Source of the DNA: Pelodera strongyloides
Taxonomy: Eukaryota; Nematoda; Chromadorea; Rhabditida; Rhabditidae
Direction of reading: 5' to 3'
DNA length: 64,000 nucleotides
Assembly (NCBI GenBank): GCA_036852015.1
Contig: JAANDG010000091.1
Coordinates: 124,001 to 188,000 of the forward strand
Below, in pieces: positions 22,257 to 34,641 of the stretch (the stretch's first letter is position 1; each line of letters opens with the position of its first letter). Both the position numbers and the translations under genes were made by a program. A model generated the notes under the pieces. That model saw only the letters and a program-made list of their open reading frames with translations, ran no database searches and was not told the DNA's origin.

Positions 22257-23144
22257 TCCATCTTGAAGTGAGCCGTACCTTTAAATGTTCATGCGTCATC
22301 AGACGCCTACTTTCCGTGGGCAGGATCCTACACACCTTTTCAACCAAACATGGCGAATATTTTGCTTCAACATGGCACTCTTATAGAAAGAGGAGATTTG
22401 AATGAAAAACATTACTTGAATCGCTCTTTACAAACCGTACGCTTTTAATTCGGAGGACTGTTTGGAAATGGGTCCAAAGTACTGGGGATTGTGCATCTAT
22501 ATGATGAGAGCGGGAGTACGTCAGAGTCGACAAAAATGACATGAATAGACAAACAAAAATAACACGAGGAGTTCATAAGTAGGAAATAAAGACTTCTTTT
22601 GTCAGTTTGATTGGAATAAGGACAATTCCAAGCTAACATTGCATAAAAGAAGAAACATGTATAGTTACGAACGTCGGCTTAACTGAAGTCAACTGGGGCA
22701 ACTGCCCGCTTAGGCTCCTGCAGAAGTGCTTGCCTCTTAAGGGTGGTTTTGTCTTAAAGTCCGCTTGGTCACGCCCCCGCAGCTCGGGCAAAATCCCGCG
22801 CATAAGCACGTTTCCTTATATTAGCCTATTAGGCAGCGCTTTCCCTCGCTCGCTCGTTTCCCTGAGCAAAAATCACAAAAACCACACCATCAGTCGACCA
22901 GATATAGAAATAGAATGGTAATTTTAAACTTGATTAATGGGATTTTGTAGTCACCTGCCCTGGCTAAATAAAAAATGGGTGATTGATTAAGATAGTTAGA
23001 GAAAATTCTAGGTTTTGGAATCAGTGATCTATACTTCATTTTGCATAAACATCCACAAAAGATGATCGACACTGTTTTATGTTATTCTTTTAGAAGACTA
23101 CTAATTCTAGTCAGCGACCGCTCGTCGGAGGGGGGCAGTATTCT

Positions 23145-23560
23145 CAAGCCCTATCCAACTAGTTCCATTTCGCTGTGGTACATAAAGCCTACAATAAATC
23201 AAAGTGCAAAGATTACGGTTGCTTGTTATCGGCCGTATTGCAAACTAGCGTGGACTACTTAAAATTAGTGTGAGCCTGTGAGGTGTGAGCCTCAAGCCCC
23301 ATCCAACTAATTCAATTTCGCTGTGGTACATAAAGCCTACAATAAATCAAAGTGCAAAGATTACGGTTGCTTGTTATCGGCCGTATTGCAAACTAGCGTG
23401 GACTACTTAAAATTAGTGTGAGCCTGTGAGGTGTGAGCCTCAAGCCCCATCCAACTAATTCAATTTCGCTGTGGTACATAAAGCCTACAATAAATCAAAG
23501 TGCAAAGATTACTGTTGCTTGTTATCGGTCATACTGCGGACTACCGTGGACTACTTAGTA
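23145..23560. repeat. Tandem repeat, 148-bp unit, almost three copies
   Basis: Units start at 23145, 23293 and 23441, each with CAAGCCC(C/T)ATCCAACTA. Copies 1 and 2 are almost identical. Copy 3 diverges in its last third (GGTCATACTGCGGACTACCG). No open frame spans a unit. Confidence 0.9.
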
Positions 23561-25418
23561 ACTTAGTTGAGCTGCACACACCTAGCGTTTTCCAAAATTC
23601 CATAAATTAATGATAAAAAATTAAATCCGTATTTTGACGACTTTTATTGATGAGTTTTTCCAAATTCCGAGATGCACTTCTGCGGAACACATTATCGGAC
23701 GCAGCGCAATTGCTTTTCTTATTCTACGAATCGAGATTTAATTGCTGATATAATTAGTCTGTCTGAAGCCGTGGGAAGTCCGTGAGAACAAATCGAAAAT
23801 CCATAAGCGACATGATGGCTCTTTCTTGAGAAAACTCCCTAGAGTACTCCCGAGATAAACTGAATCCCGACCATCGGGAAAGAATATGCTGGAACGTTGA
23901 AGCAAAAGACAAAAGTTACTGTCAGCTAAGTTTGCAACACCTTATGTTAGGTGCTACCTTATTATATTTAAAGTTAAACTATGAGCATTCAAAGTAAACG
24001 TCAACAAGTCAGGAATGTACCTAACATATGTCCATCTAATAGCAAGAGGCGATGTGTTTCAGAAAAACAATGTGATAATACGTGAAAGAAGTCAGCTTAA
24101 ATAATACGTTAAGGGTTTGTGTTCGTTTATGCGCTTTCGTCTCTAGCCTTCAAACTTGCAGACGCGGTAATAAAAAAAACTGAATGTTTTCGTAGTGAAA
24201 CGTCAGAGTCTCCATGACGTGCCGAAGGCAAATCCATGAAAAAATCGAAACATGATATAACCAAATGAATACCAATAAAATACGGTAGGGGATCGAGCCT
24301 TTAGGATAAATTATAATAGGAACCAGTAATAAGTTGAATTTTCACTAATTAGTAGCCACCTAGTCACCGGCATACCCAGCTGTCTTCCGTTTTTACGACT
24401 GAATACGTACAAAGTAGTGATACATCCTTGTACACCATAGTGACCATAGTGTCTGTTAATATTTTCCTCAAATTCGCCTAACAATAAGCAAGTTATTTAC
24501 CAAGTAAATAATAAACACATAATTTCTGATTTCCTTAGCAGACTTATCATGATCATCGACCTGCGCTGGTCTTTCCTGCAACTATAAACACTGAGGATGT
24601 TCAAGGCTACAAGGAATAACTTGCGGTGGACTGCCACAGAAAGAGCCCTCAGACCAAGTTGATGGTGATGCTTTATCATATGAAAAGTGAATCCTTATCT
24701 ATAAATCCCCGGCGGTTAGATTCGATATTTTCCGAAATCACAGCACTTCCAGTTTATTCGAATTCTACGCTCCTAGTAAAGCTTAATTAACATGAGAAAT
24801 AGGATTTTCCCAGAAGTTTTAGAGTCACTATATGCCGCGCGGGCACTCCAAGATTTGTTTCTCAAATTAGAAGAGGAACTAATTTTGCCGAACAATAAAT
24901 GTGGCCAGTGACACGTTTATCTCTAAAATCTTATCATATGCTAGCATATCGATATCCTGGAAGGCAAGCAAGCAGTTTGTACCCCACCAGGGGCACATGG
25001 TAAAATGCAACAGGCGTTACTAGCTGTCCTTAATTCTTATCACATACACATACGGTGGTATGATGGTGAGGCCGGTACTAAAGTAGCGGAAATAAATTAT
25101 ACAACATAATACACATTTGCTCTGTTTGCTCTGGCTCTGTGCAATTGTTGCTTGTCAACCTTTCATCATATTGATGCGCATATTTTATGTGTTATTAAAT
25201 ATTTATACGTTTACATTTACGGAGGTTGTTGATTCCTTAAATTAATTAGCCTTACTCAAGCGGGAAAGACGGTTCCCTGTTTGATCTGAGTGGAATTGGC
25301 AGCCCAAAAACGAGATATGAAGCTGATTTATGGTCAATTCTTCCCATTTGCATATAACCTCGGATGTCTCTTATAGAAAGAAAAGCTTTTTATGTTCACC
25401 TAATGTATATTAAAATTA

Positions 25419-25807
25419 AAGGGACAGGCCCATCATACTAAAACTATATTTACGAAATGTTCATAACGTATATAAAGCATTTTTATTACACTATATAAAA
25501 ACCAAATTTCAACTACTTTCACCCTCGAGGACTTTTTCCGATGAGCTCATCGTATATGTATACCGTAAAACTGCAGAGATCAAAACTGTCTACGCAAATA
25601 TATCATGAAATTAAAATGCGAGCTAAATTTGATACATCTTGGAAATCTGCAGCTTTACGGTATACATATACGATGAGCTCATCGGAAAAAGTTCCCCAGG
25701 GTGAGTTTATGTGAAATTTGGTTTGTATATATTGTAATAAAAATGCTTTACATGCATTATGAACGTTTCGTAAATATAGGTTTACTTTTATGGGCCTGTC
25801 CCTTTAA
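25419..25807. mobile_element. Long-TIR MITE, TTAAAGGGACAGGCCCAT ends
   Basis: The left end TTAAAGGGACAGGCCCATCA and the right end ATGGGCCTGTCCCTTTAA are inverted. The arms stay similar for about 150 bp (TTTCGTAAATATAG, TTTTTATTACA, CGATGAGCTCATCG) around a short unique centre. TTAA at both ends suggests a TTAA target site. Confidence 0.8.
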
Positions 25808-26930
25808 ATCGGCGCTAATAAAATTAGCCTTCACTTCTTATCATTAGAGGCATCATGATTATGTAACATAACACCAGTTGGGGAGCACTTCATTACCATA
25901 TTCGACGATTCAAGAATTAGTCACCAATTGGTCACTAAGTGGTCGTCAAATGGTTTGGGCCGTTAAAAACGGAGAACCGTTGCCAAACGATTTCCCAGTT
26001 TACTAAGTCCTGTAGAGTATAGATTCCTACATTCCACGTGACCACTTATACCTTTTACAAACCCTCTCACCAATGTTGCCATTTATCTCAGACATCACCT
26101 GACATCTCAAGAAAGTGCACAGTTCTCCATTTTTTTTATTTGTCATTCGCCTTTCGGCACGGGTATTTCAGTTTGGAACAATTAATTTAATCACATTATC
26201 TCTGCAGGAAATTACGTAAGTTTTTCTGTTTGTTTTCCAGTATTAGCCGTAGTCCTGGTCCGGGGGGTGCCCTTTTCCTAGCGGTTGTCTAGCACAAATA
26301 GGACAGGTTCTATAGTCTTTAGTGAATACCGCCTAATACGCAGAGTGACGGACGTGTTGTGATTAATGGCACTAATTTTTGGAGTGACCATGAGTGAGAA
26401 AGACAGAAATTGCGCAATTTTGCCAAGACTACACGCTAGGGAAGGCAAACAGGCTAATGTTCAATTCAATGCGGCATGTTCTCTGTAAATTTGCACACAG
26501 CTTCTTGAGGGGGTGGATTTTATTACTATTTGAAGTTTATGAGCGAACTGGAACTAAAGGTTGATACAAACAATAAAAAAGTCACAATTAAGCAACATTG
26601 ATATGAACACATCTTTGCAAGGAGAGGACACGCCCCCTTCTGGGGTTTTATTCTATGGCAGTAAGCACGAACGCTGGGAGAATGCTTCCGGGTCCATTGG
26701 CAGAACCCTGGGAGAATGCTCCCAGCTCCGTTGGCAGAACTCTGGGAGAATGCTCCGAGCCCACCAATTGGAGGTTAGCGAAAGACTGAGATAACGCTAA
26801 ACAGGACAAAAATTAAGCCAGGAAGGCTCACAGTGAAGTAAACCACGAAGGCTGGAGCTTGCAATCGGTGGCTCGTCTACTAAATTCACAGTTCAAATCA
26901 CAGGCCTAACCTTTACAACACCACGACCGC
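25808..26930. other. Intergenic, no gene supported
   Basis: It contains a short GGTCAC-type repeat fragment at about 25915-25990. At 26670-26765 there are three imperfect copies of a motif of about 35 bp containing CTGGGAGAATGCT. Nothing else is recognisable. Confidence 0.4.
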
Positions 26931-27092
26931 ATGGCCGCGCAGACGCAGCATGATATCAAACGGCTAATTGAACAATACACCTCATCATCAGACCATGAGG
27001 TCTACGCACATCAGAAGATTGTGGACTCACATATTACAGCTCATAAACGAAAAATAAATGAGGTGTACAAGTGGTGTCTAGCAAAGTCGTGA
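26931..27092 (+). CDS. Possible small protein or transposon ORF remnant (53 codons)
   Basis: ATG in a good context (GACCGCATGG) opens a 53-codon frame. It starts MAAQTQHDIKRLIEQY and ends KINEVYKWCLAKS before TGA. The composition is protein-like: polar, predicted helical, with balanced charges. The sequence around the stop (GTGTCTAGCAAAGTCGTGAG) recurs in the same orientation at about 35019-35042, on the far side of the giant palindrome. The frame may therefore be the end of an element ORF and not a cellular gene. No family recognised. Confidence 0.3.
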   Translation: MAAQTQHDIKRLIEQYTSSSDHEVYAHQKIVDSHITAHKRKINEVYKWCLAKS

Positions 27093-27299
27093 GGAGTCAG
27101 TGCGGTGTTTTGTTCTATGCGGCTATGCGGTGCGGCGAACAATTGGCGAATGCATCCCTGCATTACTACTGATGCGGATCAATTCAATTCAATACCAATG
27201 TCATGCAAAAAAAAATGGTTCATGTACTAAATCTTCGATTCACAGCAAATGTCTTATTGTATATCCAACTCACATTAAAATAAAGAAAAATTCATGGTG

Positions 27300-27418
27300 T
27301 TTCCAAGTATCCCAAAAATGTCCTCACGTCAATACTACCGTATTGTGAACGAAACATGCATATTTAATGCAACATTTTTTCGTCAAAATACAGTAAATTT
27401 TCAGTATACTTGGAAGCC
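27300..27418. mobile_element. Short MITE with TTCCAAGTAT ends
   Basis: GTTTCCAAGTATCCC on the left and GTATACTTGGAAGCCCCAT on the right are inverted. The interior shares ACCGTATTGT, CGAAAC(A/C)TGCATA and TTTTCAGTATACTTG with the element at 41338-41501, so they are one family. Confidence 0.6.
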
Positions 27419-28423
27419 CCATGACATTGTTCCCCAAACAGATTATAGTCCAAAGTGCTTCCACAAATATAATGCAGACAGCGCAACATACAGTAGACCG
27501 GCGAACATATTTTTCCAATCATAGTGTTTCCACAAACACAATGCTTCTGAAGTTATCACAACACAGAAGTACATGTTCCCCGACCAACACTTGCCAGACG
27601 GCCAGCCGGCCAGAGCACGTAACCTTCCCACAGCTCATCAATTTTCATACTTATCAATTTTCAAGTTTTAATCAACAATCACAGAAGCATAACGATCCAA
27701 ACGACCCCCAAAGCACGATTTCAACCACAGGCAAATCAAATCAAAGTTGAAAATACAAATTTGTATCCCCCCACAAATTCATATGCATATCTCATACAAA
27801 TATGGACTCGGAACAACGGCTCACGGACAAATACGGAAAGACGAGCTCGAAACACAAAATAACAAATTTTCACAAACCCTGCCACCCTTCCCCTATCCCT
27901 ACAAATTTTATTTGATGTTAGGGAAGGGTGCACATTCAACAAAAAAAAATGACAAATAAAACATCAATAACAATACAACTTGACACTAGCCATTTTGAAC
28001 CATTGCCAATTTCAACTCCTCCACACTCACACGCCAAACTCTAAAATAGAAGAAGAGTAAGAGGAGGAGTAGCTTCTAATATGCTAGATCTAATAATTAT
28101 CAGAAAGTGGGTGATAGACATACATTGGTAGATTTCTTAAACGTTAAATGGTTTAACCTTTCAACCTTTCAACGTACCTTTCGACCGAAGACGCGAGCCA
28201 GAAGAAGCTGTAGCCGTTTTCGCTGGGTTCACGTATGTATTCGACGCATGAAGAAGCATGAAATAAGATAAATAAAATACAATAGGAGAGCGGACAATAA
28301 AGAAAAAGCAGTAAAGAAATAATGAAATCGTCCCACATAAGCAGCCAAACAAATGGGCATTTTTGGTATACATAGTTTTTAGTATACGCCTAGCTGCGTT
28401 TCCTCAACTTTACTTTATTACTC

Positions 28424-28800
28424 TCGTACTGCGGTACTCGCGCAATGCGGTACTCGCGCACTACGGTACTCGCGCAGTGCGGTACTCGCGCAGTGCGGTA
28501 CTCGCGCAGTGCGGTACCAGTGCGGTACGCGCAGTGCGGCACGCACTGCGGTACTCACGCACTACGGTACTCGCGCACTGCGGCTCTGCGCACTGCGGTA
28601 CTCGCGCACTGCGGTACTCACGCACTACGGTACTCGCGCACTACGGTACTCACGCACTACGGACTACGGTACTCGCACTACGGACTACGGACTACGGCGC
28701 ACTACGGTCACGCGCACTCGCACTACGGACTACGGTACTCGCGCACTACGGACTACGGGTGCTCGCGCATTGCGGACTACGGCACTAGCGCACTGCACGC
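28424..28800. repeat. 16-bp minisatellite in left palindrome arm
   Basis: More than 20 copies of TACTCGCGCA(C/G)T(A/G)CGG, regular at first and then broken into shorter pieces. Long open frames in three phases are a by-product of the period and do not support a gene. Confidence 0.9.
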
Positions 28801-30072
28801 AAAGAAACCACATAAAGTAGAAAGAAACCACATAATAAAAACAAATTCTATCAATTTTCACGATTCTTAGTTAATTTTATTTGTCATAAACTGATTGACC
28901 CACATGATCCATATTCCTCAACTGTTCGATCTGGTCCAAGTTGGTGGGTGCTCGACCAGAACATTGATGTTCGCCTTGACGTTGAAGGCAGAAGGCACGG
29001 TGTCTTCACGTATCAGAAGTTGATTCCAAAGGTTGCACCTTCGATTCCTAAAAATATTCATTACATAATAATGTAGAAACTTCAGAAACTGTTCGAGTAA
29101 ACCATGAATTCGACACTTAAGCATTGATTTATACTAAGGCCCAGGCACACGCATATATTTTATGCTATATTTTCCAATGACAAAGCGCCAGGTTTCGTAC
29201 TATAGTTAACGAAAAGCGTATTGCTTACTGTAGAGAATATTGGAAGTTATTAGCAAATCTAGAACCGCTCTCGGCGAAACTGGCACTTTCACCGAACGGG
29301 TTACAGCATTGTCACGGCTTTTGACCAAAATTAGCACTTGTTACACTACGCTTAGATTTCTAGAAAACGTAAGGGATTGGAGATCAGAACGGTTCTAAGG
29401 CACATTTTTTTAATGGTCAAATTCTGTATTTTGATGAAAACGCATGAAAAGGAGAAATCAACAGTCGGAAACCTACCCAGTCAAAAACAGGACTAACTTA
29501 TATTCACGTTGACAAATTTGAAATCGTGGACAAAATGATGGAAGGAAATGATAGCCACGGCAGACATAGGCTAATACTGATAAATTCCGAACACGGACAC
29601 CCTTTAACCGGAACCATATGCTAATTTGCGAATGTTCATTAACTATGAAATTTCAAAGGCTCCATTTAGACGTTTCAAAATTTGGGTTAAAATTTCAAAT
29701 GGCCTCGACCGTTCCGAAAAGAGCAGCGGGCAAAGCCTAGCGAGGAAACTAGCGAATTGCTTATCCCCTTGCCTAGCGAAGCAGCAAACGCATAAATTTT
29801 CGCTGAACATTTCGCTTTTTTTTCTTTGCTACATAGTGCTACATAGTGTAGCGTGCTCCTTCCCTCTAAAGGGACGCAGACTACAGACACTAACCCTCGC
29901 TATATACTACAATTATACGATTGGCGCAGAAAAGACGAATAATTGTAACCGATGAATATATATTGATTATAAAATATGTGCATGCATCAATATGACGAAA
30001 GGTTGAAAAGCAGCAAAAGAATGAATGGCCACGGTTTTAATTATCTTGAACAATAATCGATCGACTAACATA

Positions 30073-30438
30073 AGTTAAAGGGAATATGTAGGCACTCAAA
30101 ATGAACAAAACAACTGCGAAACTAGAGTTCCACACCAGACATGAATTTAAGTAGGCGACTGAATATGTAAATTCGAATATTCTCATTTGCATGCAAATAT
30201 GTCGCTGTTGCAAGCTATATGCCGATGTATGTACACATGCTAAATTTTTGCTCCATCAGACCTGCCGTGTAAGCCAGGGTGTCAGTAAACGAGTTTACTA
30301 TGGAAAAGGTGAACTTTGAAAATCATTTTCTTTTAAATGGGAAACTTTTAACAATTTGTGTTGTTGTTTCCTTAATGAGGAATACACATTCTATTAATAC
30401 AGCTTAACTTCAAAAAGGGCATACATATTCCCTTCAAT
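30073..30438 (+). mobile_element. TTAA-flanked MITE, copy 2, in left palindrome arm
   Basis: A full-length copy, from TTAAAGGGAATATGTAGGCA to GGGCATACATATTCCCTTCAA. The right palindrome arm lacks it, so it inserted after the arms were formed. Confidence 0.85.
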
Positions 30439-30575
30439 AGGTTAATTGAAATCAAAGTAAAAGAAACATACCTGCAACCGACATTGACATTACTCCTAGA
30501 GAAATATCACAAATTTGCATAGTCGTTGCATTTTCTAATTTAGCGTAATCATGGCTAATTCACGTTTCCAAGTCA

Positions 30576-31489
30576 CGCAGTTTAAATACTCTCTAACTCA
30601 GAATAGTACGCTTCATCAACTATATATCTATGAAGCGTAGGTGAGATCCGTGCAGTGCTGCCAGCAAGTGCACTCTCGTAGGAAAAAGTCAATATAACCA
30701 AGACAGATCGTAGTCCTATTAATGATAGCTACGTTTATTTATACAGTAAGAAACACATAAGAAATAAGAAATTTTTGGTTGGTTTCAAGCTTAAAGTTCT
30801 TCATTTTTCGATTTTTGGGTTGGATGATTCCTGTATAATTTTGTTCATGGAAATGTTGATACAATACATTGTTGTTATTCGAAGGCTTTTATGGCTTACT
30901 GTTTAAAGCGATTTAGCGTTCGGTCTCAGCAAAAAAAAAAATACAAAAAGAGGAGGAGTAAACAAAAATCGCAAAAAATGGTTGTTTGAGAACATTTTTA
31001 TGCAAGATGAACTTATTTGTTTGTGTTTTATGTCTATTTTCGTTCATAACCTTTTCAAACTATTTTTGGTGAAAAAACCCCAAACCGGGTGGCATTTCGC
31101 TTTAAAGATTTCAAAACATCCAACATTCTTCATTCAATCTTTGGAAATCTCCCATAAAAGAAAAATCTAAAAACATCCCGGACATCTGCGAACATTTTGA
31201 ACATTCAACACCAAAACTTCCAAAACACCCTGAAATCCAGAAATAGTCCCAGAAATGGCTCGGGTGCGTCAAATAAAATAATAGCTCGCACGTAGCGCTC
31301 CGGTTTGTGAGAATGAAATGTGAGGTGTCGACTCTGCCAGCTAACACGAACATTTGGCCACACCTTGCGCGAGTCTCGCACACCTGATTCGCCGCTCTGT
31401 GTTGAACAGAGAACTAACTAATTATGTCTATAAAACATGTCCTAATTCGCTCAATAAAATTTATGAATGGGTATTCCACAAACGTGACA
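30576..31489. other. Unpaired centre of the giant inverted repeat
   Basis: It includes a small inverted repeat near 30610-30640 (CGCTTCATC..CTATGAAGCG) and short frames at 30982-31170 and 31111-31383 (minus) without recognisable content. A TTTCGCTTTAAAG motif near 31096 resembles a MITE end. Confidence 0.4.
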
Positions 31490-32030
31490 ATTCACAAGAA
31501 TACACTTAGCCATATACGCTAAATTAGAAAATGCAACGACTATGTAAATTTTGTTAAATAAATCGTTATTTATTGGCAAAACATTTCTCTGGGAGGATGC
31601 CAATGTCGGTTGCGTATATTTCTTTACTTGATTTAGTCACCTATTTAGTCGATCGCTTACAATCATATCATTATCGGTTACATTCTCTTGTTTCCGCGCC
31701 ATCGTAAATTGTAGTATATAGCGAGGGTAGTGTCTGTAGTCTGCGTCCCTTTAGATTGAAGGAGCAGCACACTATTTGTAGCAAAAAAAAAAGCGCATAC
31801 TCGCGAAAATTTATGCGTTTGCTGCTTCGCTAGGCAAGGGGATAAGCTATGGTCTCTAAGCGCCCGGACGCGCGCACGTTTTACCGCGCGGTGCAGGTCG
31901 CAGGTGTGCACCGGGGACAAGCAGTGCGCGCGTCCGCGCGCTTATCTCACTAGAAAGCAAAAGAAATACCGATTGTGCACTGCAGAATGCATCACATATA
32001 CTTATGCAACTCCCACTTTGCAAGACAAAT

Positions 32031-32110
32031 GTACCAAGTGGGATCGAACCTGCAAATTACTCAGGAATTTACCCTGAAACCAACGCCTTAGACCACTCGG
32101 CATATGGCAC
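32031..32110 (-). other. Decayed tRNA-Leu-like sequence (SINE head or tRNA pseudogene)
   Basis: The minus strand shows acceptor-like GTGCCAT pairing with TTGGTAC, a class-II D arm (GCCGAGTGGTCTAAGGC), a loop containing TTTCAGG (Leu CAG position) and TTCGATCCC. The T stem does not pair, so it is not a functional tRNA. It lies in the GC-rich segment 31850-32345 that interrupts the right palindrome arm and is absent from the left, as expected of a tRNA-derived insertion. Confidence 0.55.
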
Positions 32111-33249
32111 TCGGAGGTCACACGAAAACTGAATATACTGCGCCTGTGAGCAATTAGTACGTTTGCTAGATCGATACTAGTATTGAAAGACCGCGCGCGC
32201 TACAGAGAACTCGATGCGTATTCCGCGGGGACCCTATACCCGGTCTCTGAATTAGCGGAAATCCGTCGCGCACCTCCTTTTACGCGGAAAAAACGCGCGC
32301 ACAGCCTTTGGGACTGGAGGTGGTTGCGCGTGCGGGCGCTCAAGAACGTAGAGCTAGTTTCTCCACTGGCATTGCCGCTTCTTTTTGAAAGGTCGAGGCC
32401 TTAGAAATTTTACAGAAATTTTGAAACGTGCAAATGGAACCTTAAAATTCACATAGATAATGTAATTATCAAATTAGAATATGGTTCAATTAAAGGGTGT
32501 GGTGTCCGTGGCTGTTCGGGTTGTCACGTCTTCCTTGTTGCCGTGGCATCATTTTTTCTCTCCGTATTTTTGTCCACGACTTTAGTTGTCAACGTGAATG
32601 TAAGTTAGTCCTCTTTTTGATGGTAGGTTATCTACTGTCGCTTTGCTCTTTTAATTCGTGTCATCAAAGTACAGACTTTTACATTGTGCCTTAGAACCGT
32701 TCAATCTCCATCCCTTACGTTTTCTAGAATCTAAGCGTGTGTAACCCTATTGGTGAAAGTGCCAGTTTCGCCGAACGCGGTTTTAGATTTGCTAATAACT
32801 TCCAATATTCTCTACAGTAAGCAATGTGCCTAACAAGTAGGTAGTACGAAACCTGACGCGTTTCATTGGAAAATGTAGCATAAAATATATGCGGGTGCCT
32901 GGGCCTTAGTATAAATCAATGCTTAAATGTCGAGTTCATTGTTTACTCGAAGAATCTCTGAAGCTTCTACATTATTATGTAATGAATCTTTTTAGGAATC
33001 GAAGGTGCAACCTTTGGAATCAACTTCTGATACGTGAAGACACCGTGCCTTCAACGTCAAGGCTAACGTCAAGGTATGGTCGAGCACCCGCCAACTTGGA
33101 CCAGATCGAACAGTTGAGGAATATGGATCATGTGGGTCAATCAGTTTATGACAAATAAAATCAGCCGAGAATCTTACACTAGTATTTGCGAACAAAAGAG
33201 AGTTATGTATGGGGGACTAACCTTGGAGAATTTTGTTTTTATTCTGTTG

Positions 33250-33668
33250 TGGTTTCTTCGCGTGCGTAGGCCGTGAGTACCGTAGTGCCAGTACCGTAGT
33301 GCGCGTATGAGTGCGCAAGTACCGTAGTCCGTTAGGCGCGAAGTACGTAGTCCGTACGTGCGCAAGTACCGTAGTAGTAGTGCCTGTTACGTAGTCGATA
33401 GTGAATGAAATCCGGCCGGAGTGCGCGAGTGACACCTCGCTCCGCAGTGCTCGAGTACCGTGTAGTTGCCGTGCTGTACTTCTTGTCAGTGCGTGAGTTC
33501 GGACTGCGCGAGTCCGCACTGCGCGAGTACCGCACTGCGCGAGTACCGCACTGCGCGAGTACCGCAGTGCGCGAGTACCGCATTGCGCGAGTACCGAATT
33601 GCGCGAGTACCGCATTGCGCGAGTACCGAATTGCGCGAGTACCGCATTGCGCGAGCGCAGTGCGAGAG
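33250..33668. repeat. 16-bp minisatellite in right palindrome arm
   Basis: Reverse-complement counterpart of the left-arm array, with units of CCGCA(C/T)TGCGCGAGTA. The distal half (33505-33660) is more regular than the proximal half, mirroring the left arm. Confidence 0.9.
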
Positions 33669-34641
33669 TAATAAGTGTTGAGGAAACGCAGCTAGACGTA
33701 TACTAAAAACTATGTATACTAAAAATGCACATTTGGTTGGCTGCTCATGTGGGACGATTTCTCTATTTCTTTACTGCTTTTTCTTTATTGTCCGTATTGT
33801 ATTTTTTTTGTCCTATTGTATTTTATTTATCTTATTTCATACTTCTTCATGGGTCGAATGCATGCGTGAACCCAGCGAAAACGGCTACAGCTTTGGCTCG
33901 CGTCTTCGGTCGAAAGGTACGTTGAAAGGTTGAGTTTAAAGTTACCATGAGGTCTATCATCATTTTCGATTATGATAATTAAAGACTAGATATTAGACAG
34001 AGAAGCCATCCTCTTTACTCTTCTTGTATTTTAGATTTTGGCGTGTGGAGGAGTGAGTTGAAATTGGCAATGGTTCAAGTTGTGTTGTTATTGTTCTTTT
34101 ATTGTGTTTTTGTTTTTTTTGAGTGCACCCTTCCTAACGATGGAATAAAATGTGTAGAGGTAGAGGAAGGGTGGCAGGGTTTGTGAAAATTTGGGATTTT
34201 GTTGTTAGAGCCTGTGTTTGGAGCTCGTATTTCCGTACTTGTCCGCGTCCGTTGTTCCGAGTCCATATTTGGATGAGATATGCATATGAATTTGTGGGGG
34301 AATACAAATTTGTGTGTTCTACTTTGATTTGATTGAGTGTGGTTGAAATCTTGCTTTGGGGGTCGTTTGGATCATGGGGAGTTATGCTTCTGTGGTTTGT
34401 TGACAACTATTGTTTATTGTAGGTAACTATGAATGAGTTCTATGTGAAGATCACGTTAGGCGAGTGATGGTCTGGGTATTAAACTTATGTTTTGTGATAT
34501 GTTCAGAAGCATTGTTTTACGATGTGTTTGCGGAAATACTTTGGTTGGGAAAGTTATGTTCGCCGGGGTACTGTCTGTTGTGGTCTTTGCATTATTTTTA
34601 TGGAAGCGGAATTGAACTATCATATGTTTGGGGAACAACGT

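Larger units (their letters stand above)
20507..25400. other. Intergenic region, repeats only
   Basis: No exon pair or known family was seen between the warthog start codon and the inverted repeat at 25.4 kb. Small frames at 21606-21848, 22730-22921 and 23041-23262 lack splice context. The recognisable content is the inverted repeats at 21070-21262 and 22066-22256 and the 148-bp tandem repeat at 23145-23560. Confidence 0.45.
27423..34641. mobile_element. Giant inverted repeat: two ~3.15-kb arms around a ~0.9-kb centre
   Basis: Left arm 27423-30575 and right arm 31490-34641 are reverse complements along their length, with moderate divergence. Matching landmarks include TTCCCCAAACA at the outer ends and a 16-bp minisatellite in each arm. 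CGGTGTCTTCACG(T)ATCAG, GGAATATGGATCATGTGGGTC, the CCTAGCGAAGCAGCAAACGC block and GTCGTTGCATTTTCTAATTT also match. Each arm has one private insertion: a TTAA MITE on the left (30073-30438) and a tRNA-like GC-rich segment on the right (31850-32345). No transposase frame is visible in the arms or the centre (30576-31489). It could be a non-autonomous fold-back transposon or a chromosomal inverted duplication. Confidence 0.85.

Noticed and set aside
23145..23560. Possible CRISPR-like array
   Set aside because: Units are contiguous 148-bp tandem copies without unique spacers, and the genome is eukaryotic.
28363..28870. Three overlapping plus-strand open frames of 103-141 codons
   Set aside because: They are translations of the 16-bp minisatellite (repeating TVLAHYG/RYSRT), open because the unit lacks stops in several phases.
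33217..33681. Open frames on both strands in the right palindrome arm
   Set aside because: Same minisatellite in reverse orientation; no protein-like composition outside the repeat.
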